A stretch of 64,000 nt of DNA, taken from NCBI RefSeq assembly GCF_046530675.1, contig NZ_CP172558.1, positions 2,852,001 through 2,916,000 on the forward strand, written 5' to 3'. This stretch comes from Chitinibacter sp046530675 (GTDB taxonomy: Bacteria; Pseudomonadota; Gammaproteobacteria; Burkholderiales; Chitinibacteraceae). Below, piece by piece: positions 1-8,898 of the stretch; within the stretch, counting starts at the first letter, position 1; the number at the start of each line of letters is the position of its first letter. The position numbers and the translations under genes were made by a program. Under the pieces are notes generated by a model. It searched no databases. It saw only the letters and a list, made by a program, of their open reading frames with translations, and was not told where the DNA came from.

Positions 1-508
1 CATCGTCATGGTCATCAAGGAAATTGCCGACCAGACCAATTTGCTGGCGCTCAACGCAGCCATTGAAGCCGCCCGGGCTGGTGAGCAAGGACGTGGTTTT
101 GCCGTCGTGGCCGATGAAGTTCGCAAACTGGCTGAACGAACCACGCATGCCACGGTTGAAATCAGCAGCAAAATCAGTGCGGTACAAAATGACACCAGCA
201 GCGCAGCGCAAGAAATGCGCACCGCTGGAACGCTGGTTGAAAATGGCGTCAAAGGCACCCAGCTGGTCGCCCAATCCTTATCCGAGATCGAAGCAGTCTC
301 GCTCAGTGCGGCCGAACATGTGGCGCAAATCAGCCATGCCATTCGCGAGCAAAATATCGCCAGTCAGGCCATTTCCCACCATATGGAACAAATAGCGCAC
401 GCCAGCGAAGAGAATTACAGCGCGGCCAATAATACGCAGACTCTGGCCGGGCGGCTCACCGAAATTGCCCAAAATCTGGATAACACCATTCGCCGCTTCA
501 AAGCTTAA
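1..508 (+). CDS. Methyl-accepting chemotaxis protein, C-terminal part (5' truncated by window)
   Basis: The frame is open from the first bases of the window and ends with TAA at 506-508, so only about 168 C-terminal residues are present. They contain the conserved signalling hairpin of chemoreceptors (I-A-D-Q-T-N-L-L-A-L-N-A-A-I-E-A-A-R-A-G-E near the start, then GRGFAVVADEVRKLAERT). A long heptad-rich helix returning to the membrane follows. This is the tip that contacts CheA and CheW, so the protein is a transmembrane or soluble receptor feeding the chemotaxis pathway. The ligand domain lies outside the window, so the stimulus cannot be inferred. No C-terminal CheR-tethering pentapeptide is visible; the protein ends in IRRFKA. 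Confidence 0.95.
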   Translation, partial: IVMVIKEIADQTNLLALNAAIEAARAGEQGRGFAVVADEVRKLAERTTHATVEISSKISAVQNDTSSAAQEMRTAGTLVENGVKGTQLVAQSLSEIEAVSLSAAEHVAQISHAIREQNIASQAISHHMEQIAHASEENYSAANNTQTLAGRLTEIAQNLDNTIRRFKA

Positions 509-539
509 GTAACCGTACAAAAATTTTTCAGTAAGACAC

Positions 540-660
540 CAAAGCCGAAGACAGTACAAGCAGTACGGCAAGGCGAGGTAAGGTGTGGTGCAGCTTGGCA
601 ACTTGTTGCCTTAGCGAAGCCCATGGCCTCATGGCTAATGCTGAAAAACTTTTGCTTGCC
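540..660. repeat. GTAC-type imperfect palindromic intergenic repeat
   Basis: The interval between the chemoreceptor and putA contains AGTACAAGCAGTACGGCAAG (about 553-572) flanked by partly inverted arms: TTTTTCAG near 525 and CTGAAAAAC near 641. A related sequence occurs in the opposite orientation at 16655-16703, and a longer GTACT-TC-AGTAC palindrome lies at 19149-19267. From memory these resemble GTAC-containing intergenic repeats of Neisseria; that likeness is not verified. No credible gene is seen in this stretch. Confidence 0.55.
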
Positions 661-693
661 AACTTAACGACGAGTCACCAAGCCGAGCTTCCC

Positions 694-3600
694 ATGATCC
701 GCTTTAATGCAGAGATCCCCGCACTTGACCCGATGTTTGAGCAGATCGCCGAAACCCGGTTGGCCGATGAGCCCAGCCATTTCCGATTGATCAGCGAACA
801 TGTACACTTAAGCGCAGAGCAAACCTTACGAGCCGATGCAATGGCTCACCTATTGCAGCAAAAACTGCGCTTTACACGCCAAGAGCAAGGCGGACTGGAT
901 AATCTGCTGACCCAGTATCCGCTGTCATCTGCAGCAGGTCAGGCCTTGTTGAAATTGACCACGGGTGCATTGCGAATTCCTGATCAGTATCAGCTTGACC
1001 GCTTTATCAGCGAGCAGCTCAATGCAGCCGACTGGCATTCGCATCGTGGCAATAGCGATTCATGGCAAATCAATCTGACCACGCTGGGGCTGGACGTTGC
1101 TGAAAAACTGCAAACCTCACTGGCAGCGCCTATCATTCGCGAAGCCGTCAAACATGGCGTCAGACGACTCGCCGCCCGGCTGATCATCGCGCAAGACATA
1201 GCCACCGCACTGTCACGGCAAGACTGCGATTTTCGTTATACATTCGACCTGCTTGGAGAATCCGCGCTCAGTGACGCCGAAGCACAGCAATCTTGCCTTA
1301 ATCTGGAAGCGGCCATTGAGCTGATCGGCCAGTCAAGCCAGAGAGCCGGTGCATTTGGCGCCGGCATCTCCATCAAGCTTTCTGCACTGCATCCGAAGTA
1401 TGAATTTCTGAACTACCAGCAAATCCACGCCGACCTTTACTCCCGGCTCTTGCGGCTGGCACGGCTAGCCTGCCAATACGACATCGGCTTTACGATTGAT
1501 GCCGAAGAAAGTGCCCGGCAACTGCTCACTTTGAGCCTGTTTGATCGCCTGATGCGCGAAGCCGATCTGAAATCGTGGGCTGGCCTGGGCATCACCGTAC
1601 AGGCGTATTTGAAAAACGCGCTTGCAGTGGTCAAATGGCTCAGCGATTCGACCAAACAATTGCAGCGCTCAATCAGCGTCCGGCTGGTCAAAGGGGCTTA
1701 CTGGCACTCCGAAATCAAAACAGCCCAGCAAGCATCGCTGGCGTCTTACCCTGTCTGGACCAACAAGCAGCATACTGATCGTAGCTACCTCGCCTGCGCA
1801 CAGATCTTGCTGCATGCGAGCAACCGGATTTATCCGCAATTTGCCACCCACAATCCGTTTACCCTCTCGTATATCCACCAAATGGCCGGGCAGCATGATT
1901 TTGAATTCCAGGCTTTTTTCGGCATGGGCGAATCGCTGTACCAACTCGTCAATGAAATCGGCCTTGATCGCCCTTGCCGGCTGTACGCGCCAGTCGGACT
2001 TGATCGGGATGCGCTGCCCTATCTGATTCGCAGTTTTCTGGAAAACGGCGCCAACACCTCTTTCGTCCATCAATTACTTGCCAATGAGAATGCAATACCC
2101 GATTCACCACCGCCGATCTTGAATCGGCCTAACAAATTATTCAGCCAGCATGAAACCCCCATCCTGCACGATCTGCAGCATTGGCCTGATTACCTGAACC
2201 TGCTTGCAGAAATCAAAAGTAATCATGGGTATATCGCCAAAGCAAATATATCAACAGGTGTTGATAGCCATACCCAGCCACGTATCTGCTCAAGCCCAGC
2301 AGATCGCAATGATCAGCTCGGCCTGTGTTACGACACGGACGCAATGACCGTCGAAACCAGTTTTCAGCTCGCCCAGACCGAGCTGGTTTCATTCAAACAA
2401 AGTCAGGTCGCAGAACGCATCTCACTGGTCAATTCAGTAGCACAAAAGCTGGAAGCCAGCCGTGCCAGTTTGCTTGAGCTGCTGGTTCGTGAGGCAGGTA
2501 AAACGCTAGTCGCAGCTCAGCAAGAATTCCGTCAGGCAATCAATTACTGCCGCTACTATGCGCAGCAGGCGCGAGTAAACTGGCCCGAACACAGCCCGGC
2601 TCCGCTGGGTATTGTCGTCGTTATCAGCCCGTACAATAGCCCGCTAGCCACACTGGTCGGGCAAATTAGCTGTGCATTGCTGGGCGGCAATGTCGTTATC
2701 GTCAAGCCTGCACCGGAAACGCCGCTGATTGCAGCGCAGACCATAGCCTGCTTTCATGCCGCCGGTTTTGCCTCCGCAGCAGTGCAACTGCTGCCCGGTG
2801 ACGCGGCGCTGGGCGCCAATCTGACGCAAGATCGACGCACACAGGCTGTCTGTTTTAGCGGCTCTCGGCAGACGGCACAAAAAATTCGCCAGGCACTGGC
2901 CGGATCTGGCGCGACTTTTCAGGCTCGCAGCCCCGGACTCAATGCAATGATCGTTGATAGCAGCGCACAAATCAGGGAGGCCGTCCGTGATACTTTGCTC
3001 GCCGCATTTGACTACGCCGGCCAATCTTATTCATCGCTGAAGCTGCTTTGTATCCAGAATGACATTGCCGACGAAATGATCAGCCAACTCAAGCAAGCGA
3101 TGCAGAGCCTGAAAATTGCTCATCCGGTGCTGGCCGGAACGCAAATCGGCCCGGTCATCAGCAAGCATTGCCAGAGCAAAATCCTGCAAACGATCAGCGA
3201 ATTCCAGCATCAGGGCTATCCGGTCTTTCATCCTCGTCAACCAGAAAACGCGGCATCAGGGCATTATGTCGCCCCCTGCCTGATCGAGCTGCCGCACCTC
3301 GGACTGATCACGGCGCCGATCTGCGGCCCGATACTGTTTATTTATCGCTACTCTGCGGTGCAACTGGTAGCAACGCTCAAATCGATTAATCAGCTGGGTT
3401 ACGGCGGCAATCTGACCATACACAGCAACATCGAGCGCCATATTGGCAATATCATCGCGCAATCGAAAATGAGCGCTTATGCAATCAACCGGATTCATCT
3501 TGATTATTGGCTCGACAGCATGCCAGGCGGCGGTAACCCTTACTCCGGGACTGGCTCGTTGTCCGGTGGGCCGTGGGCTTTGTGGAGCATGGTCAGCAAC

Positions 3601-4146
3601 GCCGATCCATGCCAGCCACATTACCAGAACTTGCCGGACAAGCTGGAACAACTACAAGGGCTGGCACAATTATGGCCGGAAATCGATCAGGGGATTGATC
3701 TGGAAATTCTGTTCGAAGACGCAGCAAGACGCAGCCCGATTGCTCAGGTACACCCTCTCCCCGCGCTCTATGGTGAAATCCATGAACTGCGATACCGCGC
3801 TCATGGCCGAGTCGCCTGTCTTGGGCCGAGTGAGTGGGATCTGATCCAGCAAATCGGGATTGCCCTGTTGACTGGCAATCAGGCGCTGGTCGCCAACAAC
3901 CATAAACAGCACAATTGGATCAGTCGGCTAGACAGTATAGATCTTGCTTTTTCCAGCGACCCGCTGCACGCTCACATCGATGCGGCAATGTGCCATCCGG
4001 CCATCGCGGCAGAAACCGAGCAATCTCTTGCCCAACGTACTGGCGCACTCATCCCGCTGATCCAGCCTTATGAAGATGGCCGCTGGCCGCTGCACCAGCT
4101 GGTGGTCGAATACACGATTCAACGCAATATCACGGCCAGTAGCTAA
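694..4146 (+). CDS. putA: Divergent PutA: proline dehydrogenase fused to a catalytically impaired P5C dehydrogenase domain
   Basis: The product is 1150 residues from ATG 694. I prefer this start to GTG 583 and ATG 631, because PutA-like sequence begins here and the upstream bases belong to a repeat. There is no N-terminal ribbon-helix-helix domain, so it should not act as a repressor. The proline dehydrogenase barrel is recognisable: SIKLSALHPKYE, VRLVKGAYW with its lysine, FATHNPFT, and LYAPVG...YLIRSFLENGAN. In the last motif the second arginine of the usual RR substrate pair is Ser (2032-2034). The aldehyde dehydrogenase half keeps the Rossmann motifs (ISPYNSPLA, FSGSRQTA). Its catalytic Cys motif GQRCSALR reads GQSYSSLK (Tyr at 3028-3030), and the Glu of ETGGQNA is Arg (2926-2928). 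It therefore probably cannot oxidise glutamate semialdehyde. It may be a decaying or repurposed paralogue. Confidence 0.85.
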   Translation: MIRFNAEIPALDPMFEQIAETRLADEPSHFRLISEHVHLSAEQTLRADAMAHLLQQKLRFTRQEQGGLDNLLTQYPLSSAAGQALLKLTTGALRIPDQYQLDRFISEQLNAADWHSHRGNSDSWQINLTTLGLDVAEKLQTSLAAPIIREAVKHGVRRLAARLIIAQDIATALSRQDCDFRYTFDLLGESALSDAEAQQSCLNLEAAIELIGQSSQRAGAFGAGISIKLSALHPKYEFLNYQQIHADLYSRLLRLARLACQYDIGFTIDAEESARQLLTLSLFDRLMREADLKSWAGLGITVQAYLKNALAVVKWLSDSTKQLQRSISVRLVKGAYWHSEIKTAQQASLASYPVWTNKQHTDRSYLACAQILLHASNRIYPQFATHNPFTLSYIHQMAGQHDFEFQAFFGMGESLYQLVNEIGLDRPCRLYAPVGLDRDALPYLIRSFLENGANTSFVHQLLANENAIPDSPPPILNRPNKLFSQHETPILHDLQHWPDYLNLLAEIKSNHGYIAKANISTGVDSHTQPRICSSPADRNDQLGLCYDTDAMTVETSFQLAQTELVSFKQSQVAERISLVNSVAQKLEASRASLLELLVREAGKTLVAAQQEFRQAINYCRYYAQQARVNWPEHSPAPLGIVVVISPYNSPLATLVGQISCALLGGNVVIVKPAPETPLIAAQTIACFHAAGFASAAVQLLPGDAALGANLTQDRRTQAVCFSGSRQTAQKIRQALAGSGATFQARSPGLNAMIVDSSAQIREAVRDTLLAAFDYAGQSYSSLKLLCIQNDIADEMISQLKQAMQSLKIAHPVLAGTQIGPVISKHCQSKILQTISEFQHQGYPVFHPRQPENAASGHYVAPCLIELPHLGLITAPICGPILFIYRYSAVQLVATLKSINQLGYGGNLTIHSNIERHIGNIIAQSKMSAYAINRIHLDYWLDSMPGGGNPYSGTGSLSGGPWALWSMVSNADPCQPHYQNLPDKLEQLQGLAQLWPEIDQGIDLEILFEDAARRSPIAQVHPLPALYGEIHELRYRAHGRVACLGPSEWDLIQQIGIALLTGNQALVANNHKQHNWISRLDSIDLAFSSDPLHAHIDAAMCHPAIAAETEQSLAQRTGALIPLIQPYEDGRWPLHQLVVEYTIQRNITASS
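2227..2275. repeat. 49-bp GGGTAT/ATACCC element inside putA
   Basis: Exactly 49 bp, beginning GGGTATATC and ending GCCATACCC. It lies in the reading frame of putA, in the variable linker between the proline dehydrogenase and aldehyde dehydrogenase domains, and encodes roughly residues 512-527. It belongs to the 49-bp family described in the findings. Confidence 0.7.
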
Positions 4147-4148
4147 GT

Positions 4149-4197
4149 GGGTATATCAATGTAAACGCTGTTAAATAACGGATTCATTGATATACAT
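4149..4197. repeat. 49-bp GGGTAT element after putA
   Basis: Begins GGGTATATCAATG two bases after the putA stop codon and ends TTGATATACAT (terminal CCC changed to CAT). It contains a perfect 11-bp inverted repeat (GTATATCAATG at 4151-4161, CATTGATATAC at 4185-4195), so the transcript could fold. Confidence 0.7.
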
Positions 4198-4208
4198 GCC
4201 ACGGGTAT

Positions 4209-4242
4209 AAAAAAGGCCACAACATTGTCGCGGCCTTTTTTC
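4209..4242. terminator. Rho-independent terminator, bidirectional, between putA and livF
   Basis: AAAAAAGGCC and GGCCTTTTTT arms flank a short loop, with T tracts on both strands. It sits between the convergent ends of putA (+) and livF (-) and can serve both. Confidence 0.85.
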
Positions 4243-4253
4243 ATTTTCACAGA

Positions 4254-4970
4254 TTATTCACCCAGATACGCCTGCTGGACTTTCTCGTTCGCCAGCAAGG
4301 CTGCGGCATCGTCGCTGTACGTCACTTTGCCCGACTCCATCACATAGCCGCGATTGGCCGTTTGCAGCGCAAGCTTGGCATTTTGCTCGACCAGCAACAT
4401 CGTGACGCCTTCGGCGGCAACCATGCGGATAATTTCAAAAATTTTCTGCACGATGATCGGCGCCAGCCCCATTGATGGTTCGTCAAGCAGCAGCAGCTTC
4501 GGCCGACTGAGCATCGCACGCCCCATCGCGACCATTTGCTGCTCACCACCTGATAAAGTCCCCGCGAGCTGCTTGTAACGCTCTTTCAAGCGTGGAAACA
4601 ACTGGTAAACGCGCTCCATATCATTGGCAATTTCGGCTTTGTCATTGCGACGATAAGCGCCCATCAGCAAATTTTCTTCGACAGTCAAACGGCTAAAAAT
4701 GCCGCGCCCTTCAGGCACCATCACCAGACCATGGCTGACATAATCATGTGCAGCCAGTTTGGCGGTCGATTTACCGTCAAACAGGATTTCGCCGCCAGCC
4801 GGTTTGACCATGCCCATCAGCGTTTTCAGTGTCGTGGTTTTGCCTGCGCCATTAGCACCGATCAAGGCAACCAGCTCGCCCTGTTTGACTTCCAAATCAA
4901 TGCCTTTGACTGCATGAATCCCGCCGTAGGCGACTTTCAAATCTTTAACTTGTAACAATGGGGTACTCAT
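4254..4970 (-). CDS. livF: Branched-chain amino acid ABC transporter, ATP-binding protein LivF
   Basis: This 238-residue ATPase is of the usual LivF length. Walker A GANGAGKT lies at residues 38-45, the signature LSGGEQQ near residue 140, and Walker B LLLLDEPS follows. It energises import of leucine, isoleucine and valine or related amides, paired with LivG at the inner face of the membrane. Its start codon overlaps the livG stop by four bases (ATGA), indicating translational coupling. It is the last gene of livHMGF and is followed by a bidirectional terminator. The periplasmic binding protein is not encoded here, so the exact substrate is inferred only at family level. Confidence 0.95.
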   Translation of the reverse strand: MSTPLLQVKDLKVAYGGIHAVKGIDLEVKQGELVALIGANGAGKTTTLKTLMGMVKPAGGEILFDGKSTAKLAAHDYVSHGLVMVPEGRGIFSRLTVEENLLMGAYRRNDKAEIANDMERVYQLFPRLKERYKQLAGTLSGGEQQMVAMGRAMLSRPKLLLLDEPSMGLAPIIVQKIFEIIRMVAAEGVTMLLVEQNAKLALQTANRGYVMESGKVTYSDDAAALLANEKVQQAYLGE

Positions 4971-5737
4971 TCGGGCGCAACTCCAAGGTAGGCTTCAATC
5001 ACGCGAGGGTCATTCTTGACTTGTTCCGGCACACCTTCTGCAATTTTCTTGCCGTAATCGAGCACGGCAATCCGGTCGCACAGCCCCATCATCAGCTTCA
5101 CATCGTGTTCGATCAGCAAAATCGTTACGCCGTCGGCGCGAATTTTTTCCATCAGCGCCTTGAGCGCTTCTGTTTCGGTCGGATTCATCCCGGCAGCAGG
5201 CTCATCGAGCGCCAGCAAAGTCGGGTTAGTCGCCAGTGCGCGGGCAATTTCCAAGCGGCGCTGATCACCATATGACAGATTGCGCGCCAACTCGTCGGCG
5301 CGGTCGGCGATACCGACATAGGCGAGCAATTGTTCAGCCTTGGCCTTGATCCCCGCTTCTTCGCAACGCGCTTTCGGATGACGCAGTACCGCACCGATTA
5401 CGCCGACTTTAGTGCGGACATGCTGGCCGACCATGACATTTTCCAGCGCGCTCATATTGGCAAACAGGCGGATATTTTGGAAAGTGCGCGCAATGCCGGC
5501 TTCGACGACGACATTAGGCTTTTTACGGAATAAATCCTGCCCCTTGAAAGTGAACGAACCTTCGTCAGGTTGATACAGACCGGTCAGCACATTGAACAGC
5601 GTCGTTTTTCCCGCGCCATTCGGTCCAATCAGGCCGTAAATTTCGCCCTGATTAATTGTCAGTGCCACACCGCTCAAAGCATGCAGACCGCCAAAGCGCT
5701 TGTTGATTCCTTCGATATTTAGTAACACTTCACTCAT
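4967..5737 (-). CDS. livG: Branched-chain amino acid ABC transporter, ATP-binding protein LivG
   Basis: 256 residues from the ATG at 5737 (MSEVLLNIEG). An upstream in-frame extension exists but would lie inside livM. Walker A GPNGAGKT is at residues 38-45, signature LSYGDQRR and Walker B LLALDEPAAGMNPTE follow, and the C-terminal tail typical of LivG is present (AEGVPEQVKNDPRVIEAYLG). It partners LivF as the second ATPase of the importer. The start overlaps the end of livM by eight bases. Confidence 0.95.
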   Translation of the reverse strand: MSEVLLNIEGINKRFGGLHALSGVALTINQGEIYGLIGPNGAGKTTLFNVLTGLYQPDEGSFTFKGQDLFRKKPNVVVEAGIARTFQNIRLFANMSALENVMVGQHVRTKVGVIGAVLRHPKARCEEAGIKAKAEQLLAYVGIADRADELARNLSYGDQRRLEIARALATNPTLLALDEPAAGMNPTETEALKALMEKIRADGVTILLIEHDVKLMMGLCDRIAVLDYGKKIAEGVPEQVKNDPRVIEAYLGVAPE

Positions 5738-6881
5738 GATTGCGCTCCGCGTCTTGCAGGCTGGCTTTTTCTTGCAATGCAATCGCCTTGGTTTTCGGTT
5801 TCAGCTCGGCACGGCGGCGTTTTGACGGCCACAAGCCAGCCGGGCGTACCAGCATGATGATGATCATCGCCAAACCGAAAATCAGCATCCGCAGATTTTC
5901 CGGATCGACCACTCGCTTGCCGGCAATGGCCATTTGCAATGGATTGATGATGTCGCGCAGCAATTCCGGTGTAATCGAGACAATAATCGCCCCCAGAATC
6001 ACGCCCGGAATATTACCCATCCCGCCCAGAACGACCATGCACAGCACCATGATCGATTCCATCAACACAAACGATTCAGGCGAAACAAAGCCCTGAAAGC
6101 TGGCAAACAGCGCGCCGGATACCCCACCAAAACTGGCTCCCATCGCAAACGCCAGTAATTTGACATTGCGCGTGTTAATCCCCATCGCATTCGCAGCAAT
6201 TTCATCTTCACGAATCGCAACCCAGGCACGGCCAATGCGCGAATTTTGCAGGCGAATCGAAACAAAAATAATCAAGGCGCAAAAAGCCAGAATCAAGTAG
6301 TAATACAGATGGATTTTCTCGAAAGTCAGCCCCAAAAACTCAATCGGGCGACCAAAATCATAACCGGCGATTTGTACCGGCTTGATATTATTAATCCCCT
6401 GCGGGCCATTGGTGATATTGACCGGGCGATCCAGATTGTTCATGAAAATACGCACAATCTCGCCAAAGCCCAACGTCACAATCGCCAGATAGTCGCCGCG
6501 CAACTTCAGCGTTGGCGAGCCCAGCAGCACGCCAAAAATACCGGCAACGACAGCGGCCAGAATCATCATCACCAGAAATGGCGGATGGCTGAGCCAAGTT
6601 GGCAAAATGGCTTGTAAATGCGGCGAGTTCAAAATCGCAAACAGATACGCACCAACGGCGTAAAAAGCGATATAGCCCAAGTCGAGCAGGCCGGCGTAAC
6701 CAACGACGATATTCAGACCCAGCGCCAGCATGATGTAGAGCAAGGCAAAGTCAACGGCGCGCAGCCATGAATTACCATTTTCAAACAGGCCACCCAGAGC
6801 CCACGGCAGAACCGCCAATACCACGGCCAGAACGGCCAGAAGTATCGTGTTCTTGCGGTTGTTTTCCATAAAAGCATTCAT
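5730..6881 (-). CDS. livM: Branched-chain amino acid ABC transporter permease LivM
   Basis: 383-residue polytopic permease. Hydrophobic segments begin at about residue 12, and the BPD_transp_2 family motifs GYAGLLDLGYIAFYAVGAY and LRGDYLAIVTLGFGEI are visible, the latter contacting the ATPases. The C-terminus is a charged cytoplasmic tail (PSKRRRAELKPKTKA). It forms the translocation channel with LivH. It lies 15 bases downstream of livH in the same operon. Confidence 0.95.
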   Translation of the reverse strand: MNAFMENNRKNTILLAVLAVVLAVLPWALGGLFENGNSWLRAVDFALLYIMLALGLNIVVGYAGLLDLGYIAFYAVGAYLFAILNSPHLQAILPTWLSHPPFLVMMILAAVVAGIFGVLLGSPTLKLRGDYLAIVTLGFGEIVRIFMNNLDRPVNITNGPQGINNIKPVQIAGYDFGRPIEFLGLTFEKIHLYYYLILAFCALIIFVSIRLQNSRIGRAWVAIREDEIAANAMGINTRNVKLLAFAMGASFGGVSGALFASFQGFVSPESFVLMESIMVLCMVVLGGMGNIPGVILGAIIVSITPELLRDIINPLQMAIAGKRVVDPENLRMLIFGLAMIIIMLVRPAGLWPSKRRRAELKPKTKAIALQEKASLQDAERNHE

Positions 6882-6896
6882 TGTTGTGATCCTTCC

Positions 6897-7835
6897 TTAG
6901 GCGCGTTCGGCAACACGTTCGCCCAGCAAGCCGGATGGACGGAACACCAAGACAATAATCAAGACGACAAAGGCAAAAATGTCTTTGTAATGACTACCCA
7001 ATACACCACCGGTCAAATCGCCCAAATAACCCGAGCCCAGGCTTTCGATAATGCCGAGCAAAATCCCGCCCAGTACCGCACCACCGATATTGCCGATCCC
7101 GCCCAAAACGGCAGCAGTAAACGCTTTCAGGCCGATCATAAAGCCCATATACGCATGCGCCTGATCATAATTAGCGGCGACCATCACGCCGGCCATTGCA
7201 CCGAGCGCCGAGCCGATCACGAATGTCATCGACACAATCGTATTGACGTTGACCCCCATCAGTTTGGCGACTTCCGGGTTTTGCGACGTCGCGCGCATCG
7301 CGCGGCCGAGCTTGGTTTTCTCGATCATGAAGAACAGTCCGCCCATCAACAGCAAGGCCAGAATAATGATCGCAATTTGCAAATCGGTAATCGCCGCGCC
7401 GCCAATGATGTGCACTTCAGACGGCAGAATTTGCGGGAATGGGCGGTAGTTACGACCCCAGATCAGCATCGCTGCCTGTTGCAGCACAATCGAAACACCA
7501 ATCGCAGTAATCAGCGGCGCTAACCGTGGCGCTTTGCGTAGCGGCTGGTAAGCGATTTTTTCGATTGAATAACCGAGAAACATCGACACCGGAATTGCCA
7601 TCATCAAGCCGACGAGCAGCAAGGCCGGCCCCGGTAATTGCACGCCAGCGCCAACGAGCAAATTGATACAGGTAATCGTCACCATCGCGCCGATCATTAC
7701 AATTTCGCCATGGGCAAAATTGATCAGCTGCATGATGCCGTACACCATCGTATAGCCCAGAGCAATCAGCGCATAAATGCTGCCGACCACCAGGCCATTA
7801 ATCAGTTGTTGCAGGAAAATATCCACGCTTGCCAC
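6897..7835 (-). CDS. livH: Branched-chain amino acid ABC transporter permease LivH
   Basis: 312 residues. The N-terminal segment LINGLVVGSIYALIALGYTMVYGI and INFAHGEIVMIGA are hallmarks of LivH, and about eight membrane segments follow. It is the first gene of livHMGF and is read leftward from a promoter that should lie in 7836-8100. No livJ/livK-type binding protein gene accompanies it in the window, so the binding protein must be encoded elsewhere. Confidence 0.95.
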   Translation of the reverse strand: MASVDIFLQQLINGLVVGSIYALIALGYTMVYGIMQLINFAHGEIVMIGAMVTITCINLLVGAGVQLPGPALLLVGLMMAIPVSMFLGYSIEKIAYQPLRKAPRLAPLITAIGVSIVLQQAAMLIWGRNYRPFPQILPSEVHIIGGAAITDLQIAIIILALLLMGGLFFMIEKTKLGRAMRATSQNPEVAKLMGVNVNTIVSMTFVIGSALGAMAGVMVAANYDQAHAYMGFMIGLKAFTAAVLGGIGNIGGAVLGGILLGIIESLGSGYLGDLTGGVLGSHYKDIFAFVVLIIVLVFRPSGLLGERVAERA

Positions 7836-8100
7836 CCTTGAGAAGGTTTATAGGTACGATACACCGACGTTCAGTGACCGTTTTATTCATGCCGGACTGA
7901 GCTGGTCAACAAGCCATATCAGATCGGGCTAGATTCTACCGTTACAGTTCTTGATCACTGCAAATTACCTGTTTGGTGTTGCGCGGAACACTGTGGTTTT
8001 CCCTTACTAGAAAAAGGGAGCAAAAAACGTTAGCGACCCAAGGAGCTCGCTTTAATAAGCAAAGCCTCAATCTTGCGTGACCAAGCAGCCACATAACCAA

Positions 8101-8149
8101 GGGTATATCAATACAAGCACTATAAATATTGACCTACAAGGCAATACCC
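8101..8149. repeat. 49-bp GGGTAT/ATACCC element
   Basis: Exactly 49 bp, beginning GGGTATATCAAT and ending AAGGCAATACCC. It is close to the consensus I derive for the family and stands free in the intergenic region between livH and the hemerythrin gene. Confidence 0.8.
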
Positions 8150-8182
8150 ACAAAACATCAAATCTACCTCCAAAGTGACTTT

Positions 8183-8196
8183 CTGACCCAGATCAA
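8183..8196 (+). promoter_or_regulatory. FNR/DNR-like binding site upstream of hemerythrin gene
   Basis: CTGACCCAGATCAA matches the TTGAT-N4-ATCAA dyad in 8 of 10 fixed positions. It is centred about 67 bp before the hemerythrin ATG. An activator site here would fit the predicted nitric oxide or low-oxygen role of the three downstream genes. This is a pattern match only. Confidence 0.45.
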
Positions 8197-8256
8197 ACTG
8201 TTCAAGCCTTAAGCGCTTTAGCCTAGCCTGCAGTCAAACTGTTTCGGATCAATTCA

Positions 8257-8670
8257 ATGAACATCACCAGCGCATTACAAATCCAGCATCGCCACTGTGA
8301 CCAAGCTCTCGCGCAAGCAGAAAGTGCTGCGCGTAGCGGTCAATGGGCAGACTGCTTTGCTGCAACTCAAGCGTTTTGCCAGCAAACCGAAGCGCATTTT
8401 ATGCTGGAAGAAAACGACCTGTTTCCTGCTTTTGAAGCCGCCACCGGAATGCGCAACGGCCCGACACAGGTCATGCGTGGCGAACACGCTCAGGCGCGTG
8501 AGCTGATGCAGGGCTTGCAAGAAGCGGCCACCAATCAGGACACCGACGATTTCACCGGCTGCGCCGAAACGCTGCTTTTGCTGCTGCAACAGCACAATAT
8601 GAAAGAAGAAAACATTCTTTATCCGATGTGTGATCGCGCAATTCCTGATTTTGCAGCACAACTGGAATAA
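8257..8670 (+). CDS. Hemerythrin HHE domain protein
   Basis: 137 residues, a single four-helix bundle with the spaced His and Glu ligands of a di-iron hemerythrin: QHRHCDQ near residue 10, TEAHFMLEENDLFP near 47-60, RGEHAQ near 75, and QQHNMKEENILYP near 110-122. Family members bind oxygen or nitric oxide, or supply iron for cluster repair. Here it heads a probable operon with a DUF2249 protein (6 bp downstream) and a haem-copper-like membrane protein. That arrangement recurs beside denitrification genes, so nitric oxide handling is the likeliest role (inference). Confidence 0.85.
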   Translation: MNITSALQIQHRHCDQALAQAESAARSGQWADCFAATQAFCQQTEAHFMLEENDLFPAFEAATGMRNGPTQVMRGEHAQARELMQGLQEAATNQDTDDFTGCAETLLLLLQQHNMKEENILYPMCDRAIPDFAAQLE

Positions 8671-8675
8671 GCCTG

Positions 8676-8891
8676 ATGCAGACTATCGTCGATTTACGCG
8701 GCCTGCCGCCACCCGAACCGATGGAGCACATTTTGCTCTGGCTCGATTCGGCGGCGGAGGGAGCAACATTGTCGGTGCATTTACCGCACATCCCCTACCC
8801 GCTTTACGACCATTTACGGCTGCGCGCCTGTCACTGGGATTGTGTTGAGCAGGCTGATGCGTCAGCCATTTTGCATCTCGTTCGTGATTAA
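8676..8891 (+). CDS. DUF2249 / TusA-like small protein
   Basis: 71 residues with the signature VDLRGLPPPEPMEHIL at the N-terminus, as in DUF2249 proteins with a TusA-like fold. No TusA-type CPxP cysteine is present; PPPEP stands in its place. It lies between the hemerythrin gene (6 bp) and the membrane protein (7 bp), so the three are co-transcribed. DUF2249 domains often sit beside or are fused to hemerythrin domains. The biochemical role is unknown. Confidence 0.75.
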   Translation: MQTIVDLRGLPPPEPMEHILLWLDSAAEGATLSVHLPHIPYPLYDHLRLRACHWDCVEQADASAILHLVRD

Positions 8892-8898
8892 GGTCGCT

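Larger units (their letters stand above)
7836..8256. other. 421-bp divergent intergenic region, livH / hemerythrin
   Basis: No credible gene is seen. It must carry the livHMGF promoter (leftward) and the hemerythrin promoter (rightward). It contains a 49-bp element at 8101-8149, an FNR/DNR-like box at 8183-8196 and a weak hairpin near 7999-8022 (TTTCCCTT/AAAGGGA). Confidence 0.6.

Noticed and set aside
583..693. GTG 583 or ATG 631 as the putA start
   Set aside because: The extra residues derive from the GTAC repeat and do not look like PutA; family-like sequence begins at ATG 694.
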